A stretch of DNA of 14,239 nucleotides, from NCBI GenBank assembly GCA_025201705.1, contig MU617388.1, forward strand, positions 1 to 14,239, in the 5' to 3' direction. The DNA comes from Dissophora ornata (Eukaryota > Mortierellomycota > Mortierellomycetes > Mortierellales > Mortierellaceae). The position numbers and the translations under genes were made by a program. The notes beneath the pieces are model-generated. The model was given only the letters and a program-made list of their open reading frames with translations, did not search any database and was not told the DNA's origin. How positions within the stretch are numbered: position 1 is the first letter of the stretch; each line of letters begins with the position of its first letter. Positions 9,078-14,239 of the stretch are shown piece by piece.

Positions 9078-11806
9078 ATGGCTGGCAAGAAGAAAAAGAG
9101 CAAAGGCAAAAGCAAGAGCAAGAGTGAGATGGAGGCCAGGATTGAGACTGAAGTGGTCACTTCAGAGGCAATCCCGTACCAGGCTTTCAAGGACCTGTCC
9201 TCGCCAGATGGCATTACACCACTCAAGGAGATCGCCATTCAAATGGGCAACACTAGGGAGGAAACCGTTCTCTGGAAGGACATCCAACGAGTCTTCCCGA
9301 ATGTTCTCCACGTCAAGGATGGGGACACTGACGTGCCTTTTTTAACAAACGATAAATCTGAGGAGTAAGTCTGCATGTGAAAATAAAGTGAAAGTCACTC
9401 CAGTGCACAGATGTGGTTGTGGTTTTCGACCACTTATTGCCCCCTTTTTCTGCTTGACTTCCATGCGATAGCTTGCTACCATTGAGGATCCCCCATCTCC
9501 CAGGCGTAGTGCTTGGCGTAGTATCAAAAGTCTCCGAGGGAACGGAGCCAGACGACATCCCTATGCCTCCTCTCGAGAGTTTGTCACTCGAAATCGATAC
9601 CATTAAGAAACCTTGTCGCCACGACCCTCGCGGACGCGATCGACATTCTCTTACTAACGCCCAACGCCTGCAGAAGGAGATGGAGGCATTGGTAACCCTG
9701 AAGAGGTACTCTTACCGTAAGTTCAAGCAGGGAGATGTTTTTCCATGCTCTAGAGTACAGTGGTCGGTTCAGTAAGGTAATGTAAACTGATTACATCGAC
9801 TTTTGCTTCGTTAACCCTGGACTAGCTTCCGGGCGTATTGACTCCCTTTCAGGAGCCCCACTGGAAGCCCTTACGACCCTAGTTTATTCAGACAAACTGC
9901 ATTTTCAGAAAATTGCCATGCTCGTGTTCCTACCCTCGGTCGTGATAGGTACGGGGTGGTGTCATGTCTTCATGGTGGCTATCGCTTTACAGCTGCGGGA
10001 GCAAAAGAACGAAAAGGGCTTTTCATAATATCTGGTCATCTCATTTTACTAGGTGGTGGCTCTGTGAAGCGGGAAGTAATGGAGCCCATTCTCTATTTGC
10101 TTCGGTCAGATGATATTGCGGTCCACGAGCCGGCTCTTTATGCCCTGGCCAAGCTGATATCCCAAGGTATGGACACTATCTACGAATCTCAGTCAAAATC
10201 CCACTTAGTTATTGACTGTAACCTAGACTGTTCAGAATTCAAATATTTCACTCATGGTCTTGTCTCTTTACCATTGAACCAGACGATAAAAACTGCAAGT
10301 TAGCAATCGAACTTGAGGCGCTGGTGGATGTGAACCGTTTATTGCGAGTCACCACTCCCAAGGTCCATTGGTTTGCACTCGTACTAGTTTATGAAATTAT
10401 TCGGATGGGTAAGCGCTGCAATGTGCCATTGAATTCATTGCAACCGCGTCCGTTGAAAGCCCCAGCAATACTGATGCTAATCTCTACTCTGTGTTTCCAC
10501 TAATAGAGAGTTTCAGGGTTGAAGTTGCAAAATCGGGAGTCATTGAGGCGCTCATCCCGCTGGCTCTGTCAAAAGATGACAGAGTACCACGAACGTTGGC
10601 GATTGTTTTATTGGAATTTTCATACACAGATGAGACAAAGCAGATGATAGTGGAGGCAGGAGCGATTCCTCTCTTGATCCGTTTCCTGGATTCTCTCAAC
10701 TCGGACGTCCAGCTGGCATCTGCGCAAGCAATTATAGAAATAACAGCCGATTATTCCTACCGGAGAATGATCGCTAAGGCACATGAGGGCCTTGAATTTA
10801 CTCTTATTGGCTTCTTGTCCAATCCTCGTCTGGCGCCTCTGGCTGCCATGACTCTCGCCAGACTGTCCGTCAATCAAGACTTTAGAATCAAGATTTTGCA
10901 AGCCCAGGTTTTGTTACCGCTATTCCAGATGATGAGATCGGACTCTTATCAACTCATTGACACCAGCATAGTATGCTTCGCCACACTTTCCACTGACTTG
11001 TCTATTGGATCGACAGGTATTGAAGCAAGATTAGTGGATCGAATTGTGGAGCTGGTCTCGTACAAAGGGAATGAGGATTTACAGATCAAATCTGTTGTTA
11101 CGCTTCGTGGCCTTGCCCACAGCGAGCAAAATGCAAGGGCCATCGTCGAGGCTGGAGCGGTGTCTCGCGTTTGCGCCTTAGTGTCACAGGCAGCTCCGCC
11201 GGTTCAGTCAGAGATGGTAAAATTTCTCTGCAATCTGACGTCCTTTGGTAAAATACCCTTGCCCCTATTATTTATATCAAATGGCAACGTCGCTTTGTTA
11301 AACGCGAATATAAAATATACTGAACCTCTACCTGATTTCATTTCTTAGAGGGTCTCCGGCCTCGACTTGATCGTACAGAACTATTTGAAACCCTGATCCC
11401 TCTTTCACTCTCGCCAAATCATGAAGTGTGGGCCGTTAGTGCGCTTGCGATTTTGCAGATGATTGGCACCAAGGACTATTTTTCCATTACCGGAGTCTGG
11501 AATACCCCCACAGGCGGTCTTCGCGAATGCTTCGTTCGTTATCTTTGTAGCGGCAATGACACCATTCAGTCCTTAACGCTTATTGCGATCTCGGAGTGGC
11601 TAGAGGGTGAGGACCATGCCATGAAGAACTTGATCACCGGCTCGCCAGAGATTGTGGCCCGCGTCAATGAAATAGCGAACGACCCAGAGGCGTGCGCGCC
11701 TTTCCCAATGCAAGATCGAAGAAATGCCACCAGTGAAGATCATAGGGTGGCTACCATGGTGAGCGCAGGCTTGGTCGTCGAGATGCTGCTGACGACGGAG
11801 GAGTGA
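9078..11806 (+). CDS. Vac8-like armadillo-repeat protein with basic N-terminus and LWxDI region
   Basis: Exons: 9078-9364, 9472-9716, 9826-9948, 10053-10166, 10283-10408, 10507-11247, 11349-11806; 2094 nt, 697 aa; introns of 98-116 nt, all GT-AG. The N-terminus is a lysine-rich run (residues 3-16), then a region with LWKDI (65-69) and PFL (87-89) shared with the downstream relic. After the LPGVVLGVV stretch and a linker come armadillo repeats from about residue 182. The repeat opening PLEALTTLVYSD and the final block (GVWNTPTGGLRECF onward, with an SPEI-type helix) resemble Vac8, which anchors vacuole contacts and inheritance. Unlike Vac8 there is no Met-Gly myristoylation start and no N-terminal cysteine cluster, so the partner and location are unknown. 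The basic run could be nuclear targeting. The ATG at 9078 was chosen because the paralogue starts the same way; an in-frame ATG at 8832 would add 82 non-conserved residues. It has an AATAAA shortly after the stop. Confidence 0.88.
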
Positions 11807-11825
11807 GAGCGAAAGAGTAGCCGTC

Positions 11826-11831
11826 AATAAA
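11826..11831 (+). terminator. Polyadenylation signal AATAAA of the armadillo gene
   Basis: AATAAA lies 19 nt beyond the TGA stop at 11804-11806, a tight but ordinary fungal arrangement. It is followed by a perfect tandem duplication of TTCAGTGCAG (11843-11862). Confidence 0.65.
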
Positions 11832-11842
11832 GACTATAGTAC

Positions 11843-11862
11843 TTCAGTGCAGTTCAGTGCAG
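11843..11862 (+). repeat. Perfect 10-bp tandem duplication TTCAGTGCAG
   Basis: Two adjacent identical copies of TTCAGTGCAG lie just after the polyadenylation signal. The core TTCAGTGC also occurs once in each dispersed repeat copy (within GTGTTCAGTGCTTC), which may be coincidence. Confidence 0.7.
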
Positions 11863-11939
11863 CGCCCTACCCAATCGTGTCAGAGTGGAGCATAATTGAC
11901 CCCTGCAGATGACCAGATGAGTGCTGTGCCAACATGATC

Positions 11940-12081
11940 GACCATTAATATCGCACCAAAAATCGCAAAGCCTCTCCTTCTCTCCCTGTCGTTCTCCCAC
12001 ACACTCTCACTCTCTCTCTCACTCTCTTTTTTCCCCAATTCACATCTTTCCAGCACACTCACAAACGCTGGTTTTCACCTG
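11940..12081 (+). promoter_or_regulatory. CT-rich leader upstream of the truncated paralogue
   Basis: The stretch before the ATG at 12082 is strongly pyrimidine-rich, with CTCTCACT repeats at about 12000-12030. It resembles the C/T-rich leader of the armadillo gene. It includes ACCAAAAATCGC (11955-11966), an exact 12-mer also found in repeat copy A at 6877-6888. A transcription start region is plausible but not shown. Confidence 0.4.
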
Positions 12082-12893
12082 ATGGCAAAAAAGAGAAAGT
12101 ACAAGAGGCCCCCCGCCGCTCCTCAGCCTCAGTCCTTCCGGGTGGTCTCGTCATCTGGATCTCCTATGACATCTCCTACAATCGAAATTCGCTCTGTTCT
12201 GGACACCGAGAGAGGACGGAACTACATTCTTTGGGAGGACATCCGGCGGCAGCTTGGTAATATCCAGTATGTCATGAGGGATGGGGTCATGATCCCATTT
12301 GTGAGGGATGGCAATTCTGAAGAGTAAGTCAATATGGAAAAGTTTTCAGGAGGTAGATGGCAAATTGACAGGGTTGGAAAAGATATGGGGTGCGTGGCTT
12401 TATTTGACATTGTCAAGTCGAAGGCTGGTCTCGCAGACAGACGCAGTTTGTAGTATGTCAACTGTGACAAAGGAGAGTCCAGTAGGGAAGAACCAATGCC
12501 AATATCAAATCCCATATTAAACGACTGAGCTGTATGCAAGCAATGAGTTGCTTGATATGTTAGAAATAACTGGGTCGACCTTGAACAACAGGCATAGCCT
12601 CCGTAGAGCTGGATAGACCCATAGCTCGCCGGAATGAACCTGTCCAAGATTCTGATTTTACACAAATAGATCTAGTAGAACCAAGCAAAGCGTCAAATTG
12701 ATTGCACATTCTGACAAGAATCTACGAGATTAATTTCAAGGACTTGGAGTGTTGTATAGCGGCACTGAACGAAAATCCGAGGAATCGCAAGAGCATCAAA
12801 GATAAGGTCAGACACTACACAATGGTGACCACCGCTGGGCTTATTGCTGAAGCCAAGTGCTTGCTCTACTTCAAGGTTGCCACAACCTGCTAG
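12082..12893 (+). pseudogene. Collapsed paralogue of the Vac8-like armadillo gene
   Basis: Exon 1 (12082-12323) is intact. It has a lysine-rich start, LWEDI at residues 50-54 and PFV at 72-74, and ends at SE(E) with a GTAAGT donor at the same position and phase as its neighbour. Exons 2-6, the bulk of the armadillo repeats, are missing or unrecognisable; LVSQ near 12425 may be a trace of exon 6. Exon-7-like sequence follows in pieces. A frame at 12521-12616 has TEL then ITG, with LR nine residues later as in the neighbour, and ends in TAG. A shifted frame near 12692 reads VKLIAHSD (neighbour: MKNLITGSP). The frame at 12702-12893 has TRIYEI, KDLECC and TMVTTAGLIAE, matching ARVNEI, NDPEAC and TMVSAGLVVE. 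Stops and frameshifts prevent a full product. Exon 1 alone could still yield an 81-residue peptide if the intron is retained. Confidence 0.78.
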
Positions 12894-13424
12894 CCGTCTG
12901 GAGTAGGTCGCTTAGCCTAGCTTTAAAAATGAAGATACGAAAATGGCATAGTGCTTTGACCGGCAAAGTGGCAACGATAACAGCAAAGAGAATTAGGATA
13001 AACTTACTTGAAGGTGGTGTGGCACCGACCGCAGGACAAGTCTGTTCCTTTAATGATCAGCAGTGAGCAACAAAAAAAAGGGAAACGGGCTAGATCTCCA
13101 AATGGCACACATCGAAATGAATTTTCCCTGCATCCACTGCACACGTCCTCGATGATATCTGTGAAGCTTTGCGGATGGACTAGGATCGTGTCTCTGAGCC
13201 TGTGAGGTGAAGAGAAGGAAGGAGAGTGGAAGGGGCGGTCGGCAGGAGAGGGCATGAGCGCAGCATGGCTGCGTGAGCAGATACGGATGACGCTGGTTGG
13301 GAGCAAACAGAGATATACCAGGAATTTGGAGCGCAGGGTGTAAATTATCGTGCGGCATGCCCTGACACGCATTCTACTCTTCATGTTTGCCCTGAATTTG
13401 TACATGAGAGCACATCCCAACGTC
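12894..13424. other. Intergenic region between the armadillo relic and repeat copy B
   Basis: No recognised gene. On the minus strand one frame is open across 13477-13004. Within it, 13199-13008 is bounded by an acceptor-like CACCTCACAG and a GTAAGT donor-like sequence and encodes two CxxC pairs (CSGC and CGRC). The frame begins inside repeat copy B, has no convincing start, and its family is not recognised. Confidence 0.45.
13008..13199 (-). other. Possible exon with two CxxC knuckles (unrecognised)
   Basis: Sixty-three codons are open between a good 3' splice-site-like sequence (TTCTCTTCACCTCACAG) and CAA|GTAAGT. The peptide includes LVHPQSFTDIIEDVCSGC and ends LSCGRCHTTF, with other cysteines between, so it could form a zinc-binding fold. 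No partner exon or start codon could be fixed. It is weakly reminiscent of the eS27 zinc ribbon (LVxxPxSF then CPGC), but the spacing does not fit. Confidence 0.2.
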
Positions 13425-14166
13425 AGGCACAGGCCACACCCTGATTTAAGATTAATTGGATCGATCACACACAACAAATCGTCCCTTCCTTTTTAACCTA
13501 AAAAATCGCTAGAAAATCAACAGCGCGTTTTGTCTTCAACCTACGACTTGCAGTGTTCAGTGCTTCTTTGTCGTTTACGGCAGGGAGGTTGCGTTGGCCA
13601 TCACCCACAGCATTTGCTGTAATCCACACTCTGTGCATCGCTGGACGAGCTCAGCCAATCCTGTGCCTTGGAAGTCTCAGTCGCACCGTTTGCGTCGTCA
13701 GTGTTTTCATTTTCTCTTGAGTTTTTTTTTTACGCGTTTCCTCTCTTCTCTCTCCACGTCACTCCTCCTTCCTCACTTCACTTTCCCCTCCATCTCCATA
13801 CTCTCCATTCCACTCCGAATGCAAATGGCTAATGGCTAATGCTTTCATTTGCGTTCTTGCAATGCAAATAGATTAAAGTAAGTGAATGCAAAAGTGAAAT
13901 GAGTCTTGTCGCACTTCTCTACACATTGTTTTTCTTTTACTTGTTTTTTTTTCTTTCTTTTTTGCATACAACCAACACCTTTTGCTCTTTTTGTTTTCAC
14001 GCGTCCTTCAGTTCCAGGAGTGAACTGGCAGTAGTCCCTTATTCTCTTTTACCGTTCTTGTTTCTGTGTTTCTGCTTTTTGTTTCTCGTTCGGGGTTCAG
14101 CGAATTGTCGACGCTCCTTGTAGGTCGCTGAGGGTTGGGATGGTAATGGGGGACCCTGACATGGAA
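13425..14166 (+). repeat. Dispersed repeat, copy B, with about 267-bp extra segment
   Basis: The core 13425-13682 pairs with copy A (6804-7061). The weaker right block, about 13990-14166, pairs with 7107-7266. Between them copy B has about 267 bp more than copy A, roughly 13738-14004, bounded by ACGCGT at 13732-13737 and 13999-14004 where copy A has a single ACGCGT (7115-7120). This fits either an insertion with target duplication in B or a deletion between short repeats in A. Long F/S/L-rich open frames here are low-complexity T/C tracts. Confidence 0.85.
13819..13893. repeat. Cluster of ATGCAAAT motifs and inverted copy
   Basis: Within the extra segment of copy B, ATGCAAAT occurs at 13819-13826 and 13862-13869, ATGCAAAA at 13886-13893, and the inverted ATTTGC at 13847-13852. 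A tandem ATGGCTA pair lies at 13825-13838. Neighbouring motifs can fold into GCAAATG/CATTTGC stems. No known fungal binding site is assigned. Confidence 0.6.
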
Positions 14167-14239
14167 TCCTGCACTCGCGGTCGCAGAGTGAGAGTGGATG
14201 AAGTGTTCTCGCTGCAAGCTGGGTCGACTGACCCAGCAG
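14167..14239. other. Window end with palindromic hairpin
   Basis: To the right of repeat copy B no gene is seen. A perfect 8-bp inverted repeat, GCTGGGTC / GACCCAGC with a GACT loop, occupies 14218-14237, two bases from the window end. Confidence 0.5.

Noticed and set aside
12222..12665. 147-codon minus-strand frame opposite the armadillo relic
   Set aside because: It starts opposite the decayed tail and runs into the antisense of the intact head exon; no ATG-led conserved domain is seen.
13008..13199. Ribosomal protein eS27 pseudogene
   Set aside because: LVxPxSF and CxGC are suggestive, but the distance between SF and CxxC and between the two CxxC pairs is wrong for eS27.
13004..13477. 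157-codon minus-strand frame as one intact gene
   Set aside because: It begins at a non-ATG codon inside repeat copy B and runs through sequence with no coding character. Only the CxxC segment merits mention.
13899..14123. F/L-rich 74-codon frame as a membrane protein
   Set aside because: It is a translation of T/C low-complexity DNA in the repeat and is not conserved as a frame in copy A.

Overview
This window is nuclear DNA of a filamentous fungus. The genes are split by short GT-AG introns (mostly 72-152 nt) with pyrimidine-rich acceptors. Downstream of most genes lies AATAAA or ATTAAA, and a typical fungal Dim1 is present. The Vac8-like ARM family with an LWxDI/PF(L/V) N-terminal region, and the Myb-rich protein, suggest an early-diverging fungus such as Mortierellomycotina. 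That placement is inference from protein style, not from any search.

Left part, 1-6346: three dense, housekeeping-like genes. On the minus strand (2805-437) is a 743-residue protein with nine Myb/SANT-like repeats. Its start codon lies in a small first exon that encodes a mitochondrial-type presequence. A 289-bp divergent promoter with a perfect TCACGTGA palindrome separates it from DIM1 on the plus strand (3095-4505, five exons, 321 aa), the 18S rRNA m6,2A dimethyltransferase. Then comes an LCP5/neuroguidin homologue (4824-6346, four exons, 388 aa), a Sas10/C1D-family factor. DIM1 and LCP5 both act in early small-subunit ribosome assembly, so two functionally related genes sit in tandem.

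Middle and right part, 6347-14239: a looser, accessory-looking region. A 697-residue, seven-exon Vac8-like armadillo protein (9078-11806) is followed by a collapsed paralogue (12082-12893). In the relic the first exon is intact, with the same intron position and phase, but the armadillo exons are gone or decayed and the last exon survives only as broken, frameshifted remnants. This pair is bracketed by two same-orientation copies of a dispersed repeat (core 258 bp, about 94% identical by eye: 6804-7061 and 13425-13682). The right copy carries about 267 extra bases bounded by ACGCGT direct repeats.

Between LCP5 and the armadillo gene, about 2.7 kb has no recognisable gene. It holds repeat copy A, a strong hairpin (6653-6699) and a few open stretches on both strands that I could not resolve. 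No tRNA, rRNA, CRISPR array or identifiable transposase was seen.
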